Assembly: GCF_028743515.2 (NCBI RefSeq)
Contig: NZ_CP117969.2
Coordinates: 2,699,501-2,763,500, forward strand
Length of the DNA stretch: 64,000 nucleotides
Source: Imtechella halotolerans
Lineage (GTDB): Bacteria > Bacteroidota > Bacteroidia > Flavobacteriales > Flavobacteriaceae
Reading direction: 5' to 3'
A program made the position numbers and the translations under genes. The notes under the pieces are model-generated. The model had not been told where the DNA came from. It did no database searches and saw only the letters and a list, made by a program, of their open reading frames with translations. Below, piece by piece: positions 19,149-28,768 of the stretch (the stretch's first letter is position 1; each line of letters begins with the position of its first letter).

Positions 19149-19883
19149 GTGAGAAAAATTATTGCGTATCCACTCTCTGTTTTCTATTTTATATGCTTTG
19201 GGCTTTTGTTGGTGTTATTTCATCCAATTCAATGGATTTGCTTGAAATTTGGGGGATATAATGCTCATAAGCAAAGTGTAGACATGTTAAACCTTTGTCT
19301 TACGAAATGTTTGCTTCTGTTAGGAACTTCAATTCATTTTGATTGTAAGGTAAAGCTACCTAAGGGAGTTCCTTTAGTTATTGTGGCTAATCATCAAAGC
19401 ATGTATGATATTCCTCCAATCATATGGTATATGCGAAATTTTCATGCAAAGTTCATTAGTAAGCAGGAGTTAGGCAAGGGGATCCCTAGTGTTTCGTTTA
19501 ACTTACGACATGGGGGTTCGGTTTTAATCGATAGAAAGGATCCAAAACAGGCCGTTCCTGCTATTAGTAATTTCGCAAAATTTATTGCTCATAATTCTTA
19601 TTCTGCTGTTATTTTTCCGGAAGGTACTCGGAGCAGAAATGGGGTTCCAAAGCCATTTCAAACAACTGGGTTAAAGATTCTATTTAAAGAACTTAAAGAT
19701 GGTTACGTAGTTCCTATAAGTATTAACAATTCGTGGAAGACTCATTGTTATGGTTCTTTTCCTATGGGAATTGGTAATAGAATTGAATTTAAGGTGCATC
19801 AAGCTTTACCTATTAGAGAGTACCATGTTGAAGAGCTTATTACTCTTGTAGAGGCCACTGTAAAAAAGGACATAAAAGTTTAG
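19149..19883 (+). CDS. plsC: 1-acyl-sn-glycerol-3-phosphate acyltransferase
   Basis: A 244-residue PlsC-type acyltransferase that adds the second acyl chain to lysophosphatidic acid at the inner membrane. The NHQSMYD motif gives the catalytic His-Asp pair and FPEGTRS binds the phosphate; a hydrophobic N-terminal segment anchors it. The start codon is GTG at 19149; the ATG two bases earlier runs straight into a stop. Other PlsC-fold enzymes, such as those acting on ornithine lipids, cannot be fully excluded. Confidence 0.88.
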   Translation: MRKIIAYPLSVFYFICFGLLLVLFHPIQWICLKFGGYNAHKQSVDMLNLCLTKCLLLLGTSIHFDCKVKLPKGVPLVIVANHQSMYDIPPIIWYMRNFHAKFISKQELGKGIPSVSFNLRHGGSVLIDRKDPKQAVPAISNFAKFIAHNSYSAVIFPEGTRSRNGVPKPFQTTGLKILFKELKDGYVVPISINNSWKTHCYGSFPMGIGNRIEFKVHQALPIREYHVEELITLVEATVKKDIKV

Positions 19884-19918
19884 TTGATTTGTAAAGGTCT
19901 ACAAAAACTTCTTCTATT

Positions 19919-19956
19919 AAAAATCTATATCAACACAAGGTGATATAGATTTTTTT
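19919..19956 (+). terminator. Rho-independent terminator
   Basis: A perfect 12-bp stem AAATCTATATCA / TGATATAGATTT with an 8-base loop is followed by a T run, 37 bases after plsC. Confidence 0.9.
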
Positions 19957-20147
19957 GTTTATCAAAGGTTTTTCATTATCCAGCTTTAACTGAATGTTGA
20001 GCAATCTAAATGTTTTTACAATCATACAATCGTAAAAAATTAATATAAAAATTAATTATTTCATAATATAAAAGTTAAATTTATATGTTAAAAGTATTTT
20101 AAATCTAAAAAATGTCTAATTAAATCATTAACTAAAACACCAAAATT

Positions 20148-23126
20148 ATGAAACAAAACTCTTTCAGAAACACATGTGTTGTTTTGATGTTGAGTTGCTA
20201 TGCAGTTTTGTCTGGTCAGGGCATTGTAAGTGGTGTAGTAACTGAAGCGGATTCTGGGATGCCCATTCCAGGAGCTAACGTAGTAGTCAAAGGGACCAAT
20301 CAAGGAACCGTGACTGATTTTGACGGTAAGTATTCAATAGATGTTAAGACGTTTCCAGTAGTACTTGTTTTTTCGAGTTTAGGATTTTCTTCAAAGGAGG
20401 TATCTGTGAATACGGCCAGTGTATTAAATGTTACGTTGTCCGTATCTGCGACAGCGCTGGATGAGGTTGTTATAACAGGTTTGGCTACTTCAGTAAAAAG
20501 AAGCAATTCCGCTAATGCTGTTGCTTCCATATCAGCTCAAAAATTAGTTGGTGTGGCTCAACCTCAGACATTGGATGGGGCATTAGCCGGTAAGTTTTCT
20601 GGAGCAATAGTTAGTTCTAATTCTGGTGCTCCTGGTGGAGGTATGTCAGTTAAATTAAGGGGAATAACTTCGGTTTTTGGAAATTCTCAACCTTTATACA
20701 TAGTGGATGGGGTTTACGTTGATAATTCTTCTATTTCGGCGGGTCTAAATGCTGTATCAGCTGCAGCTGGAGGCGGGAGTTCTTCAAATCAAGATAATCC
20801 ATCTAACCGTATAGCAGATTTGGATCCAAATGATATCGAGAATATTGAAATTTTAAAAGGTGCTTCAGCAGCAGCAATTTACGGATCACGTGCAGCAGCT
20901 GGGGTTGTCATTATTACTACAAAAAGTGGAAGAAGTGGGAAAACACAAATTCAATTGACACAATCTTTAGGGTTTAATTCTGCTATTAATTTGTTGGGAA
21001 TGCGTAATTATGATGAAGATAAAGTGAGAGCTTCTTTTGGAGATGCTGCCGTTCCGAATTTTATTGCAGCTAGAGATTCGGGCAGGCTTGTAGATTATGA
21101 AGATGAACTTTATGGTGATACAGGATTTATTAGTAATACAGCATTTAATATAACGGGAGGAAATGATCGGACAGGTTTTTTTGCAGGATTTAGCCATAAA
21201 AATGAAGAGGGTATTGTGAAAAGAACAGGTTATGAGAAGACTTCTGTAAGACTTAATCTTAATCATAAAATTTCGGATCAATTAAAAATCGGACTGAATT
21301 CGAATTATATAAATTCTTCAACAGATAGAGGATTCTTTAATAATGATAATACTGGGACTACTATTGGTATCGCATTGACTGGTACACCTCCATGGGTAGA
21401 TCTTTTTCCTGATGCAAATGGAAACTATCCTGATAATCCCAACGGTGCCTCAAATCCTCTTCAGACAAGGGATTTAATAACAAATAATGAAGAGGTTAAT
21501 AGGGTAATAATGGGAGGGAGCGTTGAATGGGATATTTATAATACATCTCGTTCAAGTTTAAAACTCACTGCTAGAGCTGGACTAGATAGCTATGATTTAT
21601 TAACGAAGGCTATATTTCCTAAAGTACTCCAATTTCAAAAACCCTCTAATGGTGGAGTTAATGGAGTCTCAGTTCAGGGTACAACAGTTAATAGAAACAT
21701 TAACTTTAGTGGATTTTTAGTACATAACTACTTCACAAATAATAATCTACATTTTAGAACACAGGCAGGTATTACTAGAGAGTTTTTTAATCGTAATTCA
21801 TATTTAATAACTGCCCAAGATCTGATAGCCTCAGAAACCAATATTGATCAGGCTGGATCGCAACAAGCTACACAGTTTCGTTTAAAGCAGGAGGACTCTG
21901 GCTTTTTTATTCAGGAAGAGGTTAACTATCAAGACAAATTTATTCTAACCGCTGGATTACGTGGGGATAAATCATCCAACAATGGTGATGCTAATAAGCT
22001 TTATTATTACCCTAAGGCCTCATTAGCAGCGAATCTAAATAATTTTGAATTTTTGAAGATGTCAGGTGTAGATCAACTAAAGTTGAGAATTGCATATGGT
22101 GAAGCAGGTAATTTTGCCGCATTTGGATCTTTATTTACTTCCTTTAATAGTACCCTTATTGGAGGTATAGGAGGAACTGGTGTAAACGGAATTAGTTTAA
22201 CGGGTGTATTAGGTAATTCTACTATAGAGCCAGAAAGACAGAAAGAACTTGAATTAGGTTTTGACTTTAGATTTTTAAAAAATAAGGTAGGCTTAGAGTT
22301 TACCTATTATACTAAAAAGGTTGATAAATTAATTCTGAACGCTGCCAATGAACCTTCCTCAGGATTTGGTACAGAGGTAGTTAATGCGGGAAGCCTCGAA
22401 AATAAAGGAATAGAGGTTGCTTTAAATGTTAAGGTTGCTCAATCTGATGATTTTAATTGGGACTCGAGTTTAAACTTCTGGAAAAATAAATCTGAAATTA
22501 CTAAACTTAATATACCCGCTTTTAATTTAGGAGCATTTGGGGCTACCTTAGGGACTTTTCGTATTGAAGAAGGGAAGAGTGCAACACAAATTGTTGGGAT
22601 AAGCCCAAACGGATTGCAAGTATTTGGAGATGCTGAACCTGATTTTCAAATGACTTTTAATAATACGGTTCAATATAAAAACGTTGAACTTTCATTTCTT
22701 TTTCATTGGAAGCAAGGGGGCGACAATGTTAATCTTACTACCTAGTTAACGGATCTTAATGGTACAAGCCATGATTATGATGATACAGGTTTGGATCCTT
22801 CAGGTAGTTTGGCAAATGGACCTTATAGAGTTAGTCAGCTTGGAACTTCTGCAAAAGTTTTTGTTGAAGACGCATCCTATTTAAGATTGCGTGAACTGGG
22901 GCTTTATTACAGAATTCCTTCTAATTTATTAAACAATTGGTTCGGGAATTTTGTTTCTGGAGCAAAGATTGGGTTTACTGGAACGAATCTTTTAAACTTC
23001 TTTGACTATAATAGTTATGACCCTGAGGTATCAAATTTCGGGTCCAATGGAATTTCAACTGGGGTGGAAGTAACTCCATTTCCATCGTCTAAGCGATTTA
23101 TGTTTCACTTCTCTGTTAATTTCTAA
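20148..23126 (+). pseudogene. SusC/RagA-like TonB receptor interrupted by an amber codon
   Basis: A full-length SusC homologue of 992 codons if read through. It has a signal peptide, the carboxypeptidase-like domain from GIVSGVVTEADSG, a plug with LRGITSVFGNSQPLYIVDG and IYGSRAAAGVVIITTKSG, then the barrel. Codon 866 (22743-22745) is TAG in the same frame. The frame goes on with LTDLNGTSHDYDD and the conserved SusC end (FVEDASYLRLRELGLYY), finishing in FHFSVNF. A single base change from CAG, AAG or TTG would explain the stop. Without the last 126 residues the barrel would lack several strands and its C-terminal aromatic residue. The intact SusD gene follows by 11 bases. A sequencing error or read-through is possible. 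Confidence 0.85.
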
Positions 23127-23137
23127 AACTGTTTAAA

Positions 23138-24454
23138 ATGAAAAATATATTCAAAAAAATAGTGCTTGTTTTTTTTGTGACTAGTTTGATAGCTTCTTGT
23201 GAAGTTAAAGAGTTTTCAGATCTTAATAGCCCGGATTTAAACGATTTGTTAAAGGACCCCTCGCTAGGAGATATTCAAGATTTATTAGGGGGTATGCAGG
23301 CTAGTATGCGTACTAGTATAGCTACCTATTTTGACAATACTGGTGTAATAGGGAGAGAATATTATCGGTTTTCAAGTTCTGATCCACGATTTACGGCAGA
23401 TTTACTTGGTAGAGAATCTGCAGTTTTGGATAATAATACGTTTTATTTGACTAATCCTTGGGCTGCTCGTTATATTGTTGTTAAAAGCGCAAATGTTGTT
23501 TTGGAGGCTGTTGACAAAACTTCCGCAGACATTTCAGATCAGGAAAAAAATGCAATTCGTGGTTTTGCTAAAACAATAAAAGCATATGAGCTATTGTTAA
23601 ACCTTAATCTTACTTATCAGAATGGTATTAGGGTAGATGTGGATGATTCATCTAATTTGGGTCCTTTTCTTTCTTATACGGATGCCTTAGATGCTATAAG
23701 GGATATTCTTGAAGAGGCTGCCAGTAATCTTTCAGCTGCGGGAAATACATTTCCGTTTGATCTATCTGAGGGATTTTTGGGGTTTGCAACTCCTTTGAGT
23801 TTTAGAGAGGTTAATCAAGCCTTATTAGCTAGAATAGCAGCATACCAAGGAGATTTGGTTGGGATAAATACGTTCTTAAATGATTCTTTTTTTGATTTAG
23901 ATGGTAGTTTAGATAATGGAGCATATTATGTATTTTCTGCAGAAGGAAATGACATTTTTAATCCAATGTTTTTTGCGTTGAACTCTACCACAGCAAATGC
24001 TAGGATTGTACAACCTAGCTTTGTAACGGATGCTGAATCGGGAGATAGTAGACTTTCAAAAGCAGTATTGCGAAATACCCCATTAACATTGGATGGGCTT
24101 ACTGGGACATATGATTTTTATGTGTATACCTCTAATACATCTCCAATTCCAATTATTAGAAATGAAGAATTAATTCTTTTGTATGCTGAGGCACAGCATA
24201 TAAGTAATCCATTGTTAGCTGTACAAGCTATTGACGTAGTAAGGGATGCAGCTGGATTATCGGATTATAGTGGAGGGTTAACTCCAGCAGACCTGCTGGA
24301 TGAAATTCTGCAACAAAGGAGATATTCACTTTATGGGGAGGGTCATAGATGGATAGATATGAGACGATTTAATAGGCTTTCTGAACTTCCTATTGACAGA
24401 GTAGGTGATGATGTTTGGGTTCAATTTCCTATTCCTCTTAACGAAAATCAATAA
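23138..24454 (+). CDS. SusD/RagB-like nutrient-binding lipoprotein
   Basis: A 438-residue surface lipoprotein partnering the SusC-like receptor just upstream. The signal peptide ends in LIASC. The SusD fold is marked by the N-terminal ANVVLEAVDK and the FAKTIKAYELLLNL helices, and the C-terminal EILQQRRYSLYGEGHRWIDMRR motif. No glycoside hydrolase or peptidase genes accompany this pair, so the substrate is unknown. The gene is intact although its SusC partner has a nonsense codon. Confidence 0.93.
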   Translation: MKNIFKKIVLVFFVTSLIASCEVKEFSDLNSPDLNDLLKDPSLGDIQDLLGGMQASMRTSIATYFDNTGVIGREYYRFSSSDPRFTADLLGRESAVLDNNTFYLTNPWAARYIVVKSANVVLEAVDKTSADISDQEKNAIRGFAKTIKAYELLLNLNLTYQNGIRVDVDDSSNLGPFLSYTDALDAIRDILEEAASNLSAAGNTFPFDLSEGFLGFATPLSFREVNQALLARIAAYQGDLVGINTFLNDSFFDLDGSLDNGAYYVFSAEGNDIFNPMFFALNSTTANARIVQPSFVTDAESGDSRLSKAVLRNTPLTLDGLTGTYDFYVYTSNTSPIPIIRNEELILLYAEAQHISNPLLAVQAIDVVRDAAGLSDYSGGLTPADLLDEILQQRRYSLYGEGHRWIDMRRFNRLSELPIDRVGDDVWVQFPIPLNENQ

Positions 24455-24479
24455 TATTATACCTGTTTCTTATTTTTAG

Positions 24480-24517
24480 AAAATCACCGTAGAAATTTTA
24501 CTATGGTGATTTTTTTT
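24480..24517 (+). terminator. Rho-independent terminator after the SusC/SusD pair
   Basis: An AAATCACCGTAG / CTATGGTGATTT stem, with one non-Watson-Crick pair, is followed by a T run. Confidence 0.87.
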
Positions 24518-24586
24518 AAATTAAGTTGGAAGCCAAGTTTACAAAGGATATTTTTGAAAGGATTTATAAATATCTTGATATACTTC

Positions 24587-25243
24587 ATGAATAATAGTAC
24601 ATTAATTGATCAAACAATTGCTTTTGTTAAAGAGACTTTGTCTGGTGCTGAAGGTGGACATGACTGGTTTCATATTGAACGAGTATTCAATAATGCATTG
24701 CTTATTGCTAAAGATGAGCCTAAGGCTGATCCTTTGGTGGTGGGATTGGGGGCCTTATTACATGATATAGCAGATAGTAAATTTTATCAAGGAGATGAGA
24801 GTGTAGGTCCTAAAATTGCTTCTGATTTTCTTTATTCATTGTCGGTGGACGAAGAAGTTATAAATCATGTGGTGCTTATTATAGAAAATATTTCCTTTAA
24901 GAATGAGTTTGGAGAGAATCAATTTGATTCAATAGAACTGCGTATTCTAAAGGATGCAGATAGGCTTGATGCTATTGGTGCAATCGGAATCGCAAGGGCC
25001 TTTAATTATGGAGGATTTAGGAATAGGCCTTTATTTAATCCAGATGTTCCACCAAATATTTATCAGTCGAAGGAGGTTTATAAGTATAACAATGCTCCGA
25101 CGATTAATCATTTCTATGAAAAACTTTTATTACTTAAAGACAAAATGCATACAAAGGCAGGTAAAAAAATTGCTCATGAACGTCATAAGTTTATGGAGGA
25201 TTTCTTAACCCAGTTTTATAAGGAATGGCATGGAGAACTTTAA
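24587..25243 (+). CDS. HD-domain phosphohydrolase
   Basis: A 218-residue HD-superfamily metal-dependent phosphohydrolase. The ligands are in HDWFHIERV (first His), LLHDIADS (His-Asp pair) and ILKDADRLDAIG (Asp). It resembles the YedJ-like uncharacterised HD hydrolases; the substrate is unknown. The start at MNNSTLIDQ is chosen because the longer frame begins inside the upstream terminator. It is convergent with the enoyl-CoA hydratase gene. Confidence 0.85.
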   Translation: MNNSTLIDQTIAFVKETLSGAEGGHDWFHIERVFNNALLIAKDEPKADPLVVGLGALLHDIADSKFYQGDESVGPKIASDFLYSLSVDEEVINHVVLIIENISFKNEFGENQFDSIELRILKDADRLDAIGAIGIARAFNYGGFRNRPLFNPDVPPNIYQSKEVYKYNNAPTINHFYEKLLLLKDKMHTKAGKKIAHERHKFMEDFLTQFYKEWHGEL

Positions 25244-25329
25244 TAGAATTCAATTTTGGTTAAAATACAAGATTGTATAATACCATTTAGATGATTTAGT
25301 AAGACATTTTAATTTAAAAGTGGAAAGTA

Positions 25330-25370
25330 AAAAGAGAAGCTTTGTTTAATAACTTGGCTTCTCTTTTTTT
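25330..25370 (+). terminator. Bidirectional terminator between convergent genes
   Basis: An AAAAGAGAAGC / GCTTCTCTTTT stem with a 16-base loop and flanking A and T runs, between the HD gene and the enoyl-CoA hydratase gene. Confidence 0.8.
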
Positions 25371-25384
25371 CGGAAACTCATTGT

Positions 25385-26167
25385 TTAATTTCCTTTAAAG
25401 CTTGGCTTGCGTTTTTCGAGAAAGGCGGTAGTTCCTTCTTTAAAGTCTTCAGTTGCAAAGCAGGCACCAAAAGCAGAAATTTCCACTTCATATCCATTAA
25501 CTCCTTCTTTAAATCCAGCATTAACAGTCTCTATGGCTTTAGCAATGGCAGATGGGGAGTTCCCAATTATTTTGTCCGCGATTTTTTTACTAAATGGTAA
25601 CAGTTCTTCAATAGCTACCATATGGTTAATCAGTCCCCAGGACAGAGCTCGTTCTGTTCCTATCATTCCTGCGGTCATAATCATTTCCATGGCACGTCCC
25701 TTTCCGATTAGTTGAGGGAGACGTTGAGTTCCGCCATAACCAGGAATTACTCCTAATGAAGTTTCCGGTAGTCCCATTCGAGCGTTGTCACTTGCGATAC
25801 GGAAATGACAGGACATTGCCAATTCCAGTCCGCCACCTAATGCGAATCCATTAATGGCAGCAATTACAGGAGTTGATAAGTTTTCAATTAAATCAAAAAG
25901 AGAAGCTTGTCCCTTGGCGGCTAGGGCTTCCCCTTCTTCTTTAGTAAAATGGGCAAACTCAGAAATATCAGCTCCTGCAACAAATGCTTTTTCTCCACTT
26001 CCAGTAAGAATAATAACTTTTACATTTTTATCTGCATTTAAAGAACTGATTGCACTATGTAATTCTTCAATAGTGAGCTTGTTTAATGCATTAAGTTTAG
26101 AAGGGCGGTTTATTGTTACAACTGCTATGTTGTTTTCAGTGTTAACTAGTAAATTTTCAAAAGACAT
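25385..26167 (-). CDS. Enoyl-CoA hydratase/isomerase family protein
   Basis: A 260-residue crotonase-fold enzyme. The oxyanion hole is in AFVAGADISEF, and both catalytic glutamates of true hydratases are present (GGGLELAM and GLPETSLGV), so hydration of an enoyl-CoA is likely. The start at MSFENLLVN matches the family; the longest frame adds 21 unlikely residues overlapping the gene upstream. It lies 16 bases after the histidine kinase gene on the same strand and is probably co-transcribed with it. Its physiological pathway (fatty acid or amino acid breakdown) is not shown by the neighbours. Confidence 0.92.
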   Translation of the reverse strand: MSFENLLVNTENNIAVVTINRPSKLNALNKLTIEELHSAISSLNADKNVKVIILTGSGEKAFVAGADISEFAHFTKEEGEALAAKGQASLFDLIENLSTPVIAAINGFALGGGLELAMSCHFRIASDNARMGLPETSLGVIPGYGGTQRLPQLIGKGRAMEMIMTAGMIGTERALSWGLINHMVAIEELLPFSKKIADKIIGNSPSAIAKAIETVNAGFKEGVNGYEVEISAFGACFATEDFKEGTTAFLEKRKPSFKGN

Positions 26168-26183
26168 AACAAAGTGTTTTGGT

Positions 26184-27641
26184 TTAAAGATCTTTAGGTA
26201 ATGAAATAGTAAAGGTAGTCCCTTTATCAATTTCAGATGTAAAATTAATACTTCCTTGATAGGATTCTATAATGTTTTTTACAATTCCTAACCCCAAGCC
26301 GGTTCCGCTTGTTTTAGTAGTAAATTTAGGTTCAAATACTTTCTCTTTTAGCGTTTCTGGGATGCCAATTCCATTGTCACTAATGGTTATTAGTATTTCT
26401 CGTAGGGTTTCATGTATGTTAACTTTTATTATAGGTTGTCGTCCATTTGGTACTGATTGTATGGCATTTTTAATAAGATTAGTGATAATACGTGTTACTT
26501 GATCTCTGTCAATTGTAGCTTTTATATCTGGATTCGAAGATTCGAATTCGATACAGTTTTCTTTAAATAGGTCAACCGTGAGTTTGATTACAGATACGAT
26601 ATTTAGTTTTTCCATGCGCTGTGCAGGCATATTTGCAAAATTGGAAAAGGCAGAAGCAATATTGCTCATGGTATCTATTTGTTGGATGAGAGTTTCTGAA
26701 AATTCTTGAAGTTTTTTTTGTATATCTGGGCTATTTGGATCAAATTTTCGCTGGAAACTTTGAACTGTTAATCGCATGGGAGTTAGAGGATTTTTGATTT
26801 CATGGGCAATTTGTTTTGCCATTTCACGCCATGCCTGTTCGCGCTCACTTTTTGCAAGTTTAGCGGTACTGTCTTCAAGTTCTTCTACCATACTATTGTA
26901 CGCCGCAACTAGATTGCCTATTTCTTCACTAGGATTTTTAAGGATAATTTTTTCGTTTCGTTTATTTATACGGATTCTATCTAGTCGTTCACCTATTGTT
27001 CTCAAAGATCGAGTAATATACCTAGACATAAAGTAAGCAAGAATGACAGCTATAATTAGTAGAAAGAAATAAACAGCTGATAGTCTGTATAAAAACTCTC
27101 TTAATTCCATATTGTTAAAAGAATCGTCTTCAAAATATGGTAAATTAAGTATGGCTATAGGTTTAAATTGACTATCTGTGATATATGAATAGGAGGATTG
27201 ATATCGGTCACCAGCTGCTATTTTCTTTTCAACATAACGATTGCTTAGACTTTCATCCAACTGGTTTAATATATCACTTGGGATGCTTATACGAGAAGTG
27301 TCAGTATCAAATTTAGGTCTTGAACTTTTTAATAGGTTTCCCTGTAAATCAAATAGATTGAAATTGATGTTTTGCACATCTGCTATTTGATATATTTCAT
27401 CTCTGAAGATTAATGGAATGTATTGAGTTTCAACTGGAAATGTAGTTCGCTGTAAGACATAGCTTATTTGGGCCTTAATTTGTTCTTCTTTACGTTCTAA
27501 TCGTTCTTCGTGATAATCAATTGATTGCTCCTTATACTGATATATGGTTACTACTGCTATAAGAATGAATGCAATTAATACCAAAAAAATCATGGTAATA
27601 AAAATGCGCAGTCGTAGTGATAGCTTTTTAAACACAGGCAT
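26184..27641 (-). CDS. NtrY-like sensor histidine kinase
   Basis: A 485-residue membrane sensor kinase. A first helix at about residues 12-36, a periplasmic domain to about 190, a second helix, a HAMP domain, and the phospho-acceptor His in AKQIAHEIKNPLTPMRL. The ATP-binding domain has NLIKNAIQS (N box), DNGIGIP (G1) and GTGLGLGIVK (G2). The IAHEIKNPLTP motif is NtrY-like. No response regulator gene adjoins it, so its partner must lie elsewhere. I chose the start at MPVFKKLSL. Confidence 0.92.
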   Translation of the reverse strand: MPVFKKLSLRLRIFITMIFLVLIAFILIAVVTIYQYKEQSIDYHEERLERKEEQIKAQISYVLQRTTFPVETQYIPLIFRDEIYQIADVQNINFNLFDLQGNLLKSSRPKFDTDTSRISIPSDILNQLDESLSNRYVEKKIAAGDRYQSSYSYITDSQFKPIAILNLPYFEDDSFNNMELREFLYRLSAVYFFLLIIAVILAYFMSRYITRSLRTIGERLDRIRINKRNEKIILKNPSEEIGNLVAAYNSMVEELEDSTAKLAKSEREQAWREMAKQIAHEIKNPLTPMRLTVQSFQRKFDPNSPDIQKKLQEFSETLIQQIDTMSNIASAFSNFANMPAQRMEKLNIVSVIKLTVDLFKENCIEFESSNPDIKATIDRDQVTRIITNLIKNAIQSVPNGRQPIIKVNIHETLREILITISDNGIGIPETLKEKVFEPKFTTKTSGTGLGLGIVKNIIESYQGSINFTSEIDKGTTFTISLPKDL

Positions 27642-27734
27642 AAATTTAAAGTATAAATATAGCAATTATTGAGCCAATAGGGTAAAAGGATAACGAGACA
27701 AAGTAAGAGAAGTTTGATTTTTTTTATCGATGGT

Positions 27735-27778
27735 ATTGTGGAATAAAAAAAAATGTATATTTGTATATGTAATACATA
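27735..27778 (+). promoter_or_regulatory. nanA promoter with GntR-type operator (site A)
   Basis: TTG at 27736-27738 and TATATTTG at 27756-27763 fit a Bacteroidota promoter. Two bases later lies TATGTAATACATA (27766-27778), one of four TATGTNATACATA palindromes in this locus. It covers the likely transcription start and ends 7 bases before the nanA ATG, as expected for a repressor site. Binding by the GntR protein at 43028-43747 is inferred. Confidence 0.75.
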
Positions 27779-27785
27779 ATACAAT

Positions 27786-28688
27786 ATGAAAAATTTAATT
27801 GCAGCGACCTATGCGCCAATGAATGGCAAGGCGGAGCTTGAGGTGTCGCGTGTTGATGCCTATGCCTCATTTCTGAAAAGGAATAAAGTGGCAGGAGTTT
27901 TTATCAATGGTTCCACGGGAGACTTTAGTTCTCTTTCTATAGAAGAAAGAAATCAATTGGCTGCCGCATGGGGAAGTCAACGTGATTCTAATTTTAAGGT
28001 AGTAAATCATATAGGGCATACCAATCTTAAAGAGGCTATTACAATGGCTGAGTTTAGCAGTGAATTCGTTGATGCAATTGCAACTCTTTCACCGTATTAT
28101 TTTAAACCCTCTAGTCTGGAGAAATTAGTGTTTTATTGTGCTGAAATTGCCAAGTCTGCGCCTAACTTGCCATTTTATTATTATCACATTCCAGATCTGA
28201 CTGGTGCACATTTTGATATGCTTAGTTTTACAACATTGGCTAAGGAACAAATTCCATCTTTTGCTGGTTTAAAGTTTACTCAAAATAATTTTATACATTA
28301 TGCTAAAGTTCAAGAACACTATCGGGCTACTTCTGATGTAGCTCTTTTTGGAGTGGATGAATGTTTTTTGTCTAGTTTACCATTAGGAGCTAAAGGCTGG
28401 GTAGGAAGTACATATAATCATTTAGCTCCATTGTACTATAAAATCAAAGAATGTTTTGAAGAAGGAAATCATGAAGAAGCAGCAATGTTGCAGCAAAAAG
28501 CAATCGCATTTGTTGATTTGGTTGCTTCCTATGGAGGCTTCAATGGTGGTGGAAAAAGTGTAATGAAAATATTAGGAATTGATTGTGGGGCTAGCAGGTA
28601 TCCTCATACAACACTTACGGACAAACAATTGAAAGAATTAACGACACAAATTGATGGATTAGGTTTAAGCCCTTATTTATCAGTTTAG
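27786..28688 (+). CDS. nanA: N-acetylneuraminate lyase
   Basis: A 300-residue class I aldolase of the dihydrodipicolinate synthase family that splits N-acetylneuraminate into N-acetylmannosamine and pyruvate. The phosphate/carboxylate-binding motif reads NGSTGDF (the lyase group usually has GSTGE). The catalytic Tyr is in YYYHIP (about Tyr133) and the Schiff-base Lys in GLKFTQNN (Lys163). The surrounding sialidase, epimerase, mutarotase-symporter and esterase genes support the sialic acid substrate over other DHDPS-family reactions. It is the first gene of the plus-strand arm of the locus. Confidence 0.9.
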   Translation: MKNLIAATYAPMNGKAELEVSRVDAYASFLKRNKVAGVFINGSTGDFSSLSIEERNQLAAAWGSQRDSNFKVVNHIGHTNLKEAITMAEFSSEFVDAIATLSPYYFKPSSLEKLVFYCAEIAKSAPNLPFYYYHIPDLTGAHFDMLSFTTLAKEQIPSFAGLKFTQNNFIHYAKVQEHYRATSDVALFGVDECFLSSLPLGAKGWVGSTYNHLAPLYYKIKECFEEGNHEEAAMLQQKAIAFVDLVASYGGFNGGGKSVMKILGIDCGASRYPHTTLTDKQLKELTTQIDGLGLSPYLSV

Positions 28689-28714
28689 TATTTTAATTAT
28701 TATTTGGTTGACAA

Positions 28715-28743
28715 GAAAGCGGAGAAATCCGCTTTCATTTTTT
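28715..28743 (+). terminator. Rho-independent terminator after nanA
   Basis: A perfect 9-bp stem GAAAGCGGA / TCCGCTTTC with a GAAA tetraloop is followed by A and seven T. It separates nanA from the esterase gene and may make nanA the most highly expressed gene of this arm. Confidence 0.85.
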
Positions 28744-28768
28744 GTATGTTATCAATTATTTTTGTTTT

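Noticed and set aside
22791-23126. Independent gene starting at TTG 22791
   Set aside because: It is the same frame as the SusC gene and encodes its normal C-terminus, so it is the remainder after the amber codon.
24503-24586. Longer N-terminus for the HD hydrolase
   Set aside because: It would start within the upstream terminator hairpin, and the added residues are not part of the HD family.
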